Below are positions 24,764 to 37,409 of a stretch of 64,000 bases of DNA, piece by piece. The position numbers and the translations under genes were made by a program. Within the stretch, counting starts at the first letter, position 1; every line of letters starts with the position of its first letter. The notes beneath the pieces are model-generated. The model made no database searches and was not told the origin of the DNA. It was given only the letters and a program-made list of their open reading frames with translations. Source of the DNA: Xylogone sp. PMI_703 (lineage: Eukaryota > Ascomycota > Leotiomycetes); the NCBI GenBank assembly GCA_021399445.1, contig JAJTUQ010000004.1, positions 5,022,001 through 5,086,000 on the forward strand, read 5' to 3'.

Positions 24764-26717
24764 ATGGCAGCTGTTCCAGTAAATATTGCTGCTGACGGCG
24801 GCGATCCACGTATGCCAGACCCCGAGAAGTTTGGTCTGGCCGAGACCACAGCAACCTCGGGCTACATTCGTCCACAGCACCGGCCACGCTATGATCCCAC
24901 GGTTACCTTTGAAGAATACCAGTACTATGCCAAGGAGACCCGTGCCGAGGAAGATTTGCTAGAAGCCAAGAATCCCAGCGACAAGGGCATCAAGGCCATT
25001 CTTTTTCCCTCCAAGAACACCAAGGGCGACGTGATTCACGGATCCCCAGTAGTCGAGAGCGGAGGCGAGGAAACCGATAAGAACAAAAATATCCACGACA
25101 GGTCCCATCACGACCGCGTGGCCGTCACGGATGATGAGTGGGCAAATGCTTCCCGTGCTCTGCGCACTGCTTCCTGGTCTGCAGTCTTCTACCTCATTAC
25201 CACGGACATTTTGGGCCCGTTCAATGCACCGTAAGTGTTCTTCATAGAGCCTTCAAATAATGCTCTGCTTTTGCTTAAGCTAACTGGTCTGTAGCTTTGC
25301 AATGTCCAGTTTAGGGTGGGGGCCAGGACTTGCTCTGTACACTGTGTTCGGTGGTCTAGCCATCTAGTATGTTACAATTCTAATTGAGTCCAGATGCAAA
25401 GTGTTTGGCTTGGAAATAACTCGCTAATGGCTACACAGCTCCGGATTCCTCATTTACTGGATGTTCCTTGGATTGGATTCTCACGGCTATCCGATGAGAT
25501 GCTATGCCGATATGGCCTACAGACTCTATGGTCCGCTCGTGCGCCACCTCTTCAATATCCTGCAATCAATACAGTTGCTATTCAACGTTGGTATTATCAT
25601 TATTGGTAATGGCCAGGCGCTGTCTCAGGTATCCAAATTCAATCTTTGCTATGCCGTCTGCTGTCTGGTCTTTGCTATTGCCGGCTTTGGTCTCGGACAG
25701 GTCCGAACCCTGCAGAAGTACGGTTGGGTCGCCAACCTCGCTGTCTGGCTGAATGTGTTCATCATCATCGAGACTATGGCTGTTGCAGCACATAGCAAAC
25801 CCAATTTCGTTGCCGTAGGTGCTTCAGCAGGCACAGCCCTCGGTGGATTGACGACCACTCCTGATCCCGTTACTGGCGCCTTCCCCCCAGTCACAACCAG
25901 TGGTGGTATTCCGCCATCTACCACCGGATTTGTTGGTGCCGTCAACGGGCTAAGTCAAGCCGTATATGCCTACGGAGGTGCAATGCTATTTGTGGAATTT
26001 ATGGCTGAAATGAGACGCCCCCGTGACTTCTGGAAGGGTGCCCTGGGAGCTCAGATATTCATCTACCTAGTTTACGTCTTCTACGGATGCTTCATGTATG
26101 GTTACCAGGGCCAATATACCATCAATCCCTCGTACCAAGGTATCTCCCCATATGCCTGGCAAACGGTTGGCAATGTTATTGCTTTCCTCAGCGCACTCAT
26201 AGCCGCTGGCTTGTATGGCAATATCGGGATCAAAGTCTTGTATAACAACATCTTTATGGAATTCCTTGGTGCGCCTCCGTTGACAGCCACAACTGGCAAG
26301 TTCCTCTGGGCAGCCATTGTCCCTGTCTACTGGTCCCTCGCCTACATCGTCTCAGCAGCAATCCCCGATTTCGGCGGTTTAACATCGCTCGTTGGTGCGG
26401 TCTGTATCCTGCAATTCACCTACACTTTCCCTCCCATTCTGTACGTCGGATTTAAGATCAAGTCATGCGCTATGCTTCCCGGAGATGGATTTGATCCCGC
26501 TACCGGAAACGTCATTCGCCAAGATAACGGCGTAAAGAGATGGATCCGCGGATTCTTCGCTGACAAGTGGTGGCTTAACGCTTTCAACGTCATCTACTTT
26601 CTCGGTGCCCTGGTTACGTGCGGGTTAGGGGCTTACAGCGCTATTGAGAATCTCATTGCTACGTTCAAGGAACCACAGCACACAGCGTTTACCTGCCACT
26701 CCCCTGTTCAGTCTTAA
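24764..26717 (+). CDS. Amino-acid permease of the AAAP / Aa_trans family
   Basis: Three exons: join(24764..25230,25295..25366,25439..26717), 605 aa. Both introns have clear GTAAGT or GTATGT donors and YAG acceptors. The first 130 residues are hydrophilic and charged, a cytosolic tail. The membrane core starts at TTDILGPFNAPFAMSSLGWG, the conserved first helix of the family, followed by about ten further hydrophobic segments (for example FNILQSIQLLFNVGIIIIG and GALGAQIFIYLVYVFYG). A Gly/Pro/Thr-rich loop lies between the helices around residues 300-340. Related fungal proteins (Mtr-like) import neutral and aromatic amino acids by proton symport at the plasma membrane. The exact substrate cannot be read from sequence. 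Confidence 0.88.
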
Positions 26718-27130
26718 TGTTATACTGGGGTCTATGGAATTGGGACTGGTGGGTAGCGTGGTTGTTTTAATGATATCCTTTGGGTTGGGTTGATTCTAGG
26801 TGGGGGATGTTAGGAAGAGATACTCCTTTAATTTAGGAATTTACTTATTCGTCTTCAATTGCGTCAAGAATTTCGTGATCCCATCATATCCATTCTTTGC
26901 CTTCCTCATTCCTCCTGCATGAGTTAAGTGGTATAGATGAGACTTGAAGAGTCCCGTTCAGGCAGTCCGGAATCCAAGCCCATCCGAAATAATCCACTAG
27001 GTGCCTCAAGACCGTAGAAGCGACGCAATCTGTAAATAAACCTCCAGCTTTCAACACGGATTTGGTACAGTACGATCCCCTGTTTTTACTCAATTCTGAA
27101 TTAAATGTGAGAACCGCTCACTATGACCAC

Positions 27131-27347
27131 AAGTTTTGTTGCATGTCTGTGAGAGCTCAGAATTTGAATACGAGCACCGTACGGAGCATATTACAGCCAA
27201 CCCAGACATGCAACAAAACTTTTGGCCAGTGTTGGAGAATTTTGATATTTCATTGGCTGAAGCTCTAATCTCGATCAGGATCCTCAATACGATTGGACAG
27301 AAATAGACTTAGATTTACTGTGACTGAAAGTTTTGTTGCATGTCTGT
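27131..27347. repeat. Dispersed 19-bp repeat, one inverted and two direct copies
   Basis: AAGTTTTGTTGCATGTCTG occurs at 27131-27149 and again at 27329-27347. Its reverse complement CAGACATGCAACAAAACTT is at 27203-27221, followed by TTGGCC. The first two copies thus form an inverted repeat spanning about 90 bp. The same core recurs at 15.64-15.86 kb. Associated motifs GAATTTGAATACGAG and CACGAGCACAG also recur. Confidence 0.8.
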
Positions 27348-27460
27348 GAAGAAATTTGAATTGCTTCACGAGCACAGTAGAGGGAGCACAGTACCCTCTA
27401 CTATACTCTAGCCCTACCGTAATAGTGGATATGCTGTAGTCCGGACGGGTGCAGATAGGT

Positions 27461-27480
27461 ACCGCACCGTACCGTACCGT
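27461..27480. repeat. Pentanucleotide array (ACCGT)n
   Basis: ACCGC followed by three perfect ACCGT units. Further GTACCGTAC-type motifs lie nearby. Confidence 0.85.
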
Positions 27481-27960
27481 ATCCCCTCAACGGGCACCAA
27501 ATGGGGGACCCTGCATTAATTACAGGGGCCTGATACAGTACGGTACAAGCCGATATTAGTGGTGGTCAGTGCACAGGCAGTACCGTACACCTCGAATGTT
27601 CTAAAACTGAAGGTGCAGTTTATCATTTATCTACTGTGTAGATATGGAGAAAGAAACTGGCTTTGTTCTAAAATTTATTGGCAAAGGGAAGAGAGAATGT
27701 ATTGTGTGCAAATGCGAGAGGCGGTGGCTTTCATCTACGGCATGAGGGTACTCGTTTCTATCCAAGGAGGGTATGTGCTTGAAAGCTTTTTAGAGATCCA
27801 GTATGTTATGCAGAATTAAAGTCTGTAATATTCAAAAACTAACGTACAATAGCGAAGAAAACTAGTCTATCGAATAATCCCCTACCTCTTGTCTATATCG
27901 CCTCTGTTGCCTACTCTCATATTACTATACAGCCTCAACTTCCATACTCCTAAAGCAACA

Positions 27961-29441
27961 TCACCGAGTCCCCCTTGTGACAACAAGGATAGTCACCAAC
28001 ACAGCACAATACCCACACGCCGCAATCATGATATTCTCAACAGTAGCATGCGTCAAAGCCGACATCAACATCACGAACACCACGACCGCGACGGTAAAGA
28101 CGCTTGTGGTCCCAGCTGCATTCATGGGCTGAAGCCACATGAGGAAGTTGGGAATGAGCAGGATCATCACCACGATGACCACGACGAAAGTTTTGCTCAG
28201 CGTCTTGAGCTTGTCCCGGTCGAAGAAGCTGGCTTTGTCGGTTGCCCCTTGTAGAGGGGGTAGCTTTAGGATGCGCTGGTTATCCAGCATTGATTAGCTC
28301 AACGTGTGGATGTGATGGCCATTGGATGTATGTATACTTACGGTCCAGAATAAGTCAGGGGAGGTGGTCAGGTTCTGCTCTAACCACTCGTCGATCTTGC
28401 TGGTTTGGGCAGTGTGTCTGAATTCTCCGTTCAGACAGACTAGGTCATCTACCTCGCAGTACATGTCGTACTCGCCGTCGCCTAGTGGGCCGTTTTTGCC
28501 ATGTAGGTAGTTCCACATGTTTTTTATCTTCCATTCTGGAGCGGGACAGAGGTGGCGGAGTTGATTGAGGTTTAAGGCTAGTGAGACTGCTCAGGTAGTC
28601 ATTTAGCTTTGTACTTCTTTTCATTAAGAGTAAAGATGCTATGGCTTTACAGGGCATTAGCTTACCATACTGACGGAGTAAAGAAGCGAGTTGCTTTTTC
28701 AGTCTCTTCTTCTCCTTGGATTCTTTCTCCAGTCCGTCTAGAGTCCTGAGACTCTCTGGATCTCGATCTTTATCATTACAATCTTCTTTAAAAAGCTTCT
28801 TCTCAAGTGCTGAGATCTGTGCTGCAAGCTCTGTGAGAAGTCTAGTGTGAGCTGTACCAAAGACGCGAAACAACCCTTGTTCTGGATTGTCAAGTGCTGC
28901 AGCAAGTTGTGGCCAGCCTTGTGGGTACTTGAAGTCTTTTCTTTCAATTCAGTAATTGAAGCAAGTTAAACGATAGATTGACTTACAGTTTCGATGCTGG
29001 AATTTGTGGTAACCAAATTCCATGTTTTCATCGGCTTTGGCATCGGCGTCGTGTATGCATTTCTGCAACCATTTGACTAGGCTATAAAACTTTTCCAACT
29101 TCAGAAATGATTTCCTTTCTTTGAAGAAAATTAGCTTTGAGCTGCTTATAACATAAAGTTATGAATTTATTTTCAAAGTTACTCTCACCAGTTTTGGTCG
29201 TCGTCGAGTCTTGCCGGCACGTCTCACCCATACTAGCTAAACCCGTCGGTGTATTCGAATCTGGCATATTAATAATAGTCTCAATTGAGGATAACGGTAT
29301 GTCAACCCCAGAGTTGGTACGCAAGCTATACATTGTCTTAGGGACTGCGAGCTCAGTCTGGCTCGGATCCGAGGTACAAGTCGATAAGGGGTTAAGTCTC
29401 GTTGTCGAGCTCTCACCCACAACTTCCGTCAAGGATGCCAT
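27961..29441 (-). CDS. DUF6594 membrane protein (paralog 1)
   Basis: Five exons: complement(join(27961..28275,28342..28586,28666..28935,28987..29118,29189..29441)), 404 aa. Every intron has a GTRAG donor and the phases close exactly. The N-terminal 90 residues are Ser/Thr-rich. Then come GWPQLAAALDNPEQGLFRVFG and a coiled-coil segment (LLTELAAQISALEKKLF), as expected for DUF6594. The last exon encodes LKTLSKTFVVVIVVMILLIP and two further hydrophobic helices ending ILVVTRGTR. Function is unknown; such proteins are common in filamentous fungi and are predicted membrane-anchored through the C-terminal helices. I chose the Met at 29441 because the upstream in-frame extension to 29603 does not look like the family. 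A second DUF6594 gene lies 8 kb away on the other strand. Confidence 0.8.
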
Positions 29442-30266
29442 ATTATTACCATATCTATGAAAACGTGAAACAATTGAGATACCGAACGACAGAAGGAAGA
29501 ACCAGAAGAATTTATCCCTTTTCCGAATGCGGCCCAACTTCTCAAGAGCCTCAAGGTCTCTCATGGATGGTAGACGTGGCTTACGCACTACTCGCGACAT
29601 CATAGCCTCAAATGCATCCTGCGGCCGCTCTGTTGTCCTCTATAGTCATTCTCTTGCTCGAATTCCAACATTCTGGTCTGCTGACCGACTTTCTCAACCG
29701 CCTTATACAGAATCTGTGCAACACATTGGTTACCATACTCTTCTCTTTAATGAGGCATCGAAGTTTGTCCGAGGGATGTCGTGCATAGATGACGAAAGGA
29801 AAGACAAAGATTAAGTTCCAACACCGCTATACGGATGTATAGACGCTTACCATCCACCATTAACTCACCATGATTGGCCTATCTATAGCTGCCATGCCGA
29901 GACACGCTCTTCAAATGTCTTCAGCAGCTTAGAAGTCAGCAATCTCATACTCTAGCTCCTTAGAAAACATTATCTTCTATACTTTCTGAATCTGTAGGTG
30001 GACGCTTTGTGGTACCGATACAAATCACAGCCATTACGAAGCTGCAAGTGTGTAGCTTTGTATCACCCATATTACTCGGGAACTCCTCGTGACACAACAC
30101 CCAACTCCTTTGAGGGCCTCTCTTCTGGGAAGCTCGCCTCACTTTCAAGCCATTCAGATCCTGTGGATATCCTTACCCGCGGGCCCTGCTGCACTGCCTT
30201 GTGTAACTTTGCCAGCGTATTTAGGGGGGAGAGCCCGCTAACTCCTTCGTAATTGAGCAATCAGCT

Positions 30267-30344
30267 GTTCACAATCTTTGTAATCCTCCTTACGGCCAAT
30301 CTGGTGTTCGCAATTTTTGTAAGCCTCTTCACAGCCAATCTTGT
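30267..30344. repeat. Tandem repeat, two 39-bp units
   Basis: Unit 1 starts GTTCACAATCTTTGTAATCC and unit 2 starts GTTCGCAATTTTTGTAAGCC. The units end CCAATCTGGT and CCAATCTTGT. Read from 30265 on the plus strand the repeats stay open and give two copies of a hydrophobic LFTxFVxLLTANLVF-like peptide, but no start or host gene is visible. Confidence 0.75.
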
Positions 30345-30809
30345 GTTTTCTATTTCTTTTTTAGGAATAAACTTTTGAGTTGCTTCACAACTTCAACTAA
30401 ACTTCCAACGTCTGCTAAATAATCATATATAAACCTTTCCAGCCTATGCCATTAAGAGCTTATTAAGTCTACTTTATTTACAGCATTTTGATCGCCCAAG
30501 GTATCACCAAAATAATTGATCGTTATACCACGCAGGTTAACTCCGAGCTAGAGCCACTTCCGATTCTTCTCAAATCTCTTGCTCTCCCTACGATTGTCAC
30601 TGCTTTGAATCATTTTCAAGTGCTTCTCTTCAGTTGTTATCTAACGTGGAAATAGAATTTCAGTATTTATGGATAGCAGGAGGAAAACATGCTGTACATA
30701 CAGGGCGAGGATCTGGCTTCCATACGATAATGGGGTTTTTTCTCTTAACGTCCACGTTAGGGATATTATGTGATGCCATACTTGGAGCCATCCTTGTACA
30801 AGGAAAATT

Positions 30810-30970
30810 GAAGTGCAGAATCAACTTCTGCTTGGCTTGCAACGTGGTCTCGGCGTCCTACAGTTCGAACTCTTATCGTAATATTACGCCTCAAGTATTC
30901 CGACAACCAAGAGACCTTCGATGACTCGCTCTTCAAGGCCGGAGTAGACCCAAAAGTGTGGAGAGATGTC
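30810..30970 (+). pseudogene. Possible decayed coding fragment (frame broken)
   Basis: One frame from 30810 reads QLLLGLQRGLGVLQFELL and stops near 30880. From about 30880 a different frame reads LRLKYSDNQETFDDSLFKAG followed by VDPKVWRDV, and stops at 30971. Both look like ordinary protein but no single frame or clear intron joins them. The family is not recognised. Confidence 0.3.
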
Positions 30971-31705
30971 TAAGCTCCGAAGAACTCCACTACGAACCCG
31001 CACGTTCCCGAACACTACATATCGCCGTGAATGTAAGCAAGAGTCTATTATGGCTTACCCACGAGTATTACCTCGATTCCTGAGGTGATATACATACCTG
31101 ATCTGTCCCAGAAAGCCGCTCGTTCAAGTCAGGAGGCGGTTTGTCGTCAAGGTCAGTAGCAGTTGAGTTAGCAAATTTTTTGTCTGCGGTTAGTGGACAT
31201 TCAGGGGCTGAAGACAAGGGTGGAGAGGACGACTGCGGGCCGCACCGTTCTCCGCCGGCAAACCCATACCAAAGCGAAGACGCCAAAATTGTATCTACAA
31301 TCACACAGAGCACTGCTGTAGATCTAACCTTGTTTCGCAATCATACATTACCCATAATCGTTTCAATGGCGCTGTCAACGGCAGCCAAGCCGTGAAGTTG
31401 ATAGACGTGCCAAATGCCCAATCGAACGAACCGAAGTTCTCCGTTGTAACACGGCAGAGAGTCAATGCAATCTTAACTGCCGGCTGCCCAACTTCATTGC
31501 TATTGAACAGAGCTTAACTCAGCAACAGACAATAGACTTGTGCCTCCTAGTTCCAGGCCAAGCATGCTCTCTCACGCCTAAATGCGATAACGCATTTGAC
31601 TCCGTGACTACGGAGAAGAATGACAATGTGTACGGCCCCTAGCAAGCTATATTTAGAAGATATGGCTGAGGATGATCAGCACCAGTGACAGAACAATTGG
31701 GCAAA

Positions 31706-31765
31706 GAGGTACTTCTCTGCTCACCAAATTCTGGTGTCCACTCATGTACCATTGCGCTAGCTACT
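31706..31765. repeat. Diverged dispersed repeat, copy 2
   Basis: Partner of the segment at 17645-17705: shared TACTTC, CCAAATTnTGGTG, TCATGTACCA and a final GCTAC-like end, with scattered substitutions. Confidence 0.45.
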
Positions 31766-34700
31766 AACGCGCGGTCAAGACGACGTCACGTGCGGCCATC
31801 ACGTCGCAGTGAGGCAGCAAGTGGCTCGTGTCAACGCCCGAGGGCATGTGCATATAGCCAGAAAATAATGCGATGAATAAAAAGAGAAAAGAGAAAAGCG
31901 GTGAGCAAAAAGGAGGCTAGTCGATCTGATAAGATCTAAATCTTAAAATGACTTTAAAACCGAGTTTTAGACTAAAATGGACGTTTTGTTAACCTACCTT
32001 GTGTGGCTCAAGACTACAGTAGGTACTTCAGGACTCGGTTCTAGCGACTCCCCCTACTGTATCTTGTGCGACCGGAGCAAGCCAACACGGTCGATACTTG
32101 CCACCAGAAGATGGATTCCTCGACAAGGCCTTCTCTCCAGTACTTTCCGTTCATTGTAACTCGTAATAGCCGCATCGGCCAGTATTTCCATATATCAATC
32201 AAGCCCTCCCCAGTATCACTTCCCTTCAATGCTTCAAATAATCGCGCCAAGAGCCGGAATTGCCACTGCATGTTTCCAAGCAAAAGGAGTAAACCCATCG
32301 AAGATAGAGGTAAAAGGAGTCCTGATTCATTTGATTATCGAAGTTCTCGAATCGTAGCAGAGATAAACAATCGCTATATGCTTGTTCTTGGTATTTCTAA
32401 TACCATCTCACTCTCCTGGGGCGGTTGGAAATCCTTCCACTACCAATTCCTGAGCTCATCAGGCATCTTTCTGTTGACCAGCTGCTAGAGTGTTTTGATC
32501 GTTCATTCAGGAGACGTCAAAGACGTCAATCGAGGAATCGCAGGACCCTACGGCTCCCTCTTGATGCTGGATTTGCCAAAGATAATCTGGAGTCCAAATA
32601 ATAAGGAGGCATCTGACGAGGCCTTTGGCAAAAGAAATTTATTTGGACGGTCGTTTCCACAAATGCATGTCAAATCTCCACAAATAGTATCACTGGACTC
32701 TTATCTGTCATCATTTCTCCGGTAATAATAGTAACGGTTATTTGTCAAAGAAAGATTTAATATAAGAGACGAGTTACAAACCATAAAGGGGCATGGGTTT
32801 TAAACCTCGGAGAGACTTTCGGTACTACATGCTTGCGTCACCCACTCGCAAGCTGTGTATTGCTGTATTTGTTCCCGATCCTTACACCTATACTTCTGAA
32901 ACACTTCTCTCAGCTGGGCAGATGGAAGTATTTATTCTCTGAATGCAGCCCGCCAGTTCTCATTCTCCACCAAACAGGCTCTAGCTCTATCCCAGATTCC
33001 AACATTCAGATGCCATTGGATCAGTGCTTAGGAGACAAGATAAGGAGATCGGTTTCCGGGTAACAGTTCCTTCACGCTTTAATCGTTAGAACACGAAGGG
33101 AGCAAGGAATCGTCGAAGCAACTTTCACTAACGATCCAGCAATGAGACCATGTTCCTAAATTCCAATCTACTGAGTCTCCATCTCTGTATCCAGGAGCCT
33201 TGAGCAGTAGCGATTCCCCATTTATGTCGATGATCAATATCCTCATTCAGTGATGGTCATTCCATTGATGTGATTGAGGTCGCTATGATCCAGATACCCA
33301 AAGAAAGAAGCCACACAATAAAGGAGTGTTTGTCTGCAACGGGCCTATTTCGAGAAGATCCTGGGCTTGTTATGCTTTGGCTCTTGTTCGTATCTCTTGC
33401 CAGGGGGTGAATAATGGAAATAGGGAAATATTGACTGTCTGCGAAACAGATCGAATGAATAGTACTCAAACCCGATCCTACCTCTGCTACAGCATGTATT
33501 CATGATATTATAAAGGAAGGATGTGCTATCCGATAGCATAGCCAAAGAGCTATATCAGAGCATACCCAAAATAGACCAGATACAATGCCATCTACATCAG
33601 GAGCTTTGGGATATCATATGATAGATGATAACATTATAATGCCACTCTAGTATCGTGCTAGAGATGGCTGCACACACAGTGTTAGGCTTAGCTCCTGCTT
33701 AAACATTGTAATACTTTTGCAGTCTCCCGTTCTTGTATTAGTGTGTGTATTCCGCGTCCCACAGTGGTGAAATGGTGGCTTAATCGTCTGGAATCGGAGA
33801 AGATATTGAGTTAATCCTATCTTAAAGTAATGAGAAGCTTTCTCAACCTATGTAGAACTGCTACAAAAGCCTTTGATACTCTTGGAATGATATTTCTAAA
33901 CGGGGAAGGTAGAAAGGGCTGTCTAAGCAATTAATCTCAGGTTGGATTCTAGATGGGTGGCGCGGCCAATCATCAGGAGGTTTTGGATCTTAAAAGTAGA
34001 CAGCTTTCAACCGAGCCCCCCTTATTAACTTTCATTGTCAAACTTGGCAACTGCCAAATGATGAAGAGCCAGATAGACTCAAGATTCCATCTTTGTCATA
34101 TCATGAATCTCTTTGGAATCAACTCTAACCTGGCTGCCCCGTCGTTATTTTGGCATTTCGGGGTGCGGCTCCGGGATATCGCAGTATCTCTGATTTGGAC
34201 CTCATCCGTCCTTATTTCGTCTGGAGACATTTGGAACTGAGGAATAGATTGCTCGAAATACATCTCATGAAGACTTCGTATACGGACGGATCATAGAGCG
34301 TCCAAATGAACTGAAACGCGTCCTGCGAGCGGCTGTTGTCTACTGAGAGCCCTATTACTCATCGGGCTCTGGGACACTCATCTGGCTTGTCATCCCTGGA
34401 CAATCTCCCTGATGTGGACTTTCAACCAGTGACTATCATCATGCAATCTATAGTGATGCTTGGTAGTTTTCTTGGGATCAGGGGTGGAATCGCACCGGGA
34501 AAAAAGAGACTTGAGGGAGAATAAAACACCTAATATTTGATCTTTCAATCTCCTATACAATCAACGATCAAGGCAGAAAATAGCATTGAGCTGCCATAAG
34601 AGCTACCGGATTGAACTAACCAGAGCACCAAATAATCAGCCAGGCCAATTCCCTAGCCGTTGTTGACAAAACGACAAGGAGCATTCTTCCGACATTCCTT

Positions 34701-37409
34701 ACTTGTGGGATAGTTTTAACACGTTGCATAAGTCAGGTACGAAAATATATAGAAAGACTTTCCTATATCAGGCTGATATTACTGGTTTAAGGTATACCTT
34801 AAATATGTCAACACTTGATGCATCAGTCTTCTCCGGACCGTCGATCTTGCACTCTGAGATGGAATACATTGGCCCAATGAGAATCATTTTTACTCCCAGA
34901 AGGAAAAGAGAAAGATCGTCGGCGAAATACGCACGAGATGGAAAATAATTTCTCTACTATCGTCGCAAGGGACTGTATACGAGGGATAATGGGAAAGAGA
35001 TACACTGTTACGTGGAAGTGGAAATGGGAACTCAAAGCTTGCCTACGCATACAAGGCGCCGCATCACGGAGACATTAAGAACTATTGAGAGCAAATGGGA
35101 GGGAAACATACCATATATTCATAGTAGGTTCTTCGACGCGGTTCAAGTGAATCGATATTGAAGTTGATATCTCCTTTTTGTCAATTGCGGACTTTCTCCT
35201 TTTCTATCAATGCGCTTCATGTACCTCTGCGGCACAGGCACTTTCTTGGACTCTACGGCAGCAAAGCCGGGCGGTTGAAGTGGGTCAATAATTACTCCAA
35301 ATCGCACTTCCTTTTCCCACTGCATATCCCCCTATGCGTGGAAGAGTAAGGAAAGGAAACTGGCAAGGAGAATCTAGCATGTCATGCTGGAAGATTGTTT
35401 TACTATGTTGAGTGTCAGAAGTCTGTCCGGTCCTTTTTAGCATTTACGAGGACCAATGTTGGTGAATGATACCTACCGAAGCGGAGGCTCAACCTGAGCG
35501 TTTCTTGGCGATGAATTACCTTTCGGGTTGTTACTGCACGTTTCTATTATTTCGGGGACTTCCCGCTGCAGCCGATGCTAAAGACCCCTACCGTTGCATT
35601 CTTCTACTAATCCCTACAACAATATAGTGCGGTACTTGAGGCAACGGCAGATAGAACCTCAGATATGCGTTTATTAGTGTTGATAGAGGCAGAAGTGAAA
35701 TTCCTATCAATACCACAACCTACCATAGCGCTTTTCTGCTTTGGTCCCAAGCTTCACCCTTTGCAATTACCCTGGTTTTGTGCGTTTCTGGGCTGTATAG
35801 TCAACGATGTTTTATCCAGGGTCGTGTCCCAAGCCAGCGACCATTTATGATTGGCTTTCGTTCCCTCACAGTTTCTGCGCCCAGCTGCTCCCCAGCATGG
35901 CCTACTCCCTTTCCTTTTCCCTCTCTCGTTCCTGTTTTCAAGGTGCTGCTAGAATCGCTAGATACCCAGTATCACGCCTTGAAAGCCATATTTCTCAACT
36001 GTGGCCCTTTGTCATAATCTTGGAGTCGCTTCGGTAAGTTAGATATAGTCATATCCTTCAGTTCAGGCGCGTTCTCAATTCTGACAATTGGGCACGCGTT
36101 GTAGTCTTCTTTCTGCTTGAAACCGACGATACGGGTCTGCAAATACTGCAGATTTCGAAGCTTGAAAAGTTGGCTCTTTAGTCCACGCCTCTCATATCCT
36201 TCTTTTCACCGTCAACCATGTGTCTGAATCCCTCTGAGCCCAGAGCTGAAGACTCGTCCGAAGATCAATCAGTGAGGTAATCCATACATTACTTTATAGT
36301 GAATCTTCGAGTCTTTAATACGAATTCTAGAGTAATCCAGAAGCAAACATCAAAGCATCGCAAGAGTAAACTACCTGAGACGCCAAATAATGGGAAGGTT
36401 AAGCCATCTAAAAAACCAAGCGACCTCAGCAAGTCCTACATCATTCCACAACCGCATGCTCATTCTCCCAGCGGAGGCGTTTCTTAACACGGGTCGAATC
36501 TGGGCTAAAGTGACGATATAGGACGGATAAGAGACACATATGTAAGAGGCCCAATTGAAGAATTAGGTATTCAATTTGGAGTTCGAGAAATATGGCGGGC
36601 GGCGGAGTAAAAGGGGTAGCTTTGAACACTTCCAAAAGTATTATACAACTAAAAATCATTATCTTAGACAATATAATGTCCACGTAGACCTGCCCAATAT
36701 GTCGTACCAAGAGCTGTAAATCAAGCTATGAATTGTAATCGTCTCAGAAGATCTCACTACAGGCGTTCTATGGCAAAATATAAACTTAACATTACATAAA
36801 CCCAGAAATGTCGCCCCACTAAGCATCATTGGCTATGTGCGAGCTAATAGACAACTTCACCGCTGCTAGAAAGGCATCTATCCCAGACATTGACAAAAAG
36901 CACGTTGTTGGCTCTACCCGAGTTGCCTTCATGTTAAATGCATTCGCACATGCCAATGAGATTCGAGTGCCCTCCACCTCCCAATTGAACCAACACTGGT
37001 ACCGTGGTGCCATCTCTTTCGCTGCCCAGAAAAGCGTGACACCTCTGTACCCAAGTGAGGCTCAGGCCGCAGTTCCCGGGGCCATTCTGGTCCTCTATTA
37101 TGGGGGCGGAGCATTTCACACGAGGGAAGGAACAGTTGGTGTAACCGCTATCGAGCGAGTCCAACGCCAGCAGCGTAATCTGACTTGCATCTGGAAGCTT
37201 GCGGGATTGCGAATAGCCAGGTGGCCATCCTCCACACCACCTCTCGCTCCCCTTCAGCCTCATTAATGATGAACACGGCTGTGGAAAATATTCGATGATA
37301 ATAAATGGCGGTAAAAAAAACCTTTGCTTACCTGTTTGAAATATAAATGCTACCCCTTTTCCTCTTCTCTACCTTGTAGAGCTTTTGTAAACACGGAAAA
37401 ATCTAAATA

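Larger units (their letters stand above)
26718..27960. other. Intergenic with inverted and direct short repeats
   Basis: No gene was recognised. The interval holds three copies of the dispersed 19-bp repeat (27131-27347), an ACCGT pentamer array (27461-27480) and several CAGTAC motifs. It separates the transporter from the convergent DUF6594 gene. Confidence 0.55.
29442..37409. other. 8-kb interval without an intact recognisable gene
   Basis: Between the two DUF6594 genes. It holds many short overlapping open frames on both strands and none with a domain I recognise. Specific items listed separately are a 39-bp tandem repeat (30267-30344), a broken open stretch (30810-30970) and a diverged repeat copy (31706-31765). 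The frame at 36835-37266 (144 codons from ATG) has no recognisable family and an equally open frame opposite. Confidence 0.5.

Noticed and set aside
29442..29603. Upstream extension of the first DUF6594 gene
   Set aside because: The extension adds a hydrophobic FFWFFLLSFGISIV segment not expected in the family; the ATG at 29441 gives a normal N-terminus.
31068..31340. Minus frame with a hydrophobic start followed by Pro-rich sequence
   Set aside because: It opens at TTG directly after a stop, with no ATG and no convincing upstream exon.
36829..37266. Frame of about 144 codons before the second DUF6594 gene
   Set aside because: Not recognised; a frame of similar length is open on the opposite strand, so chance is likely.
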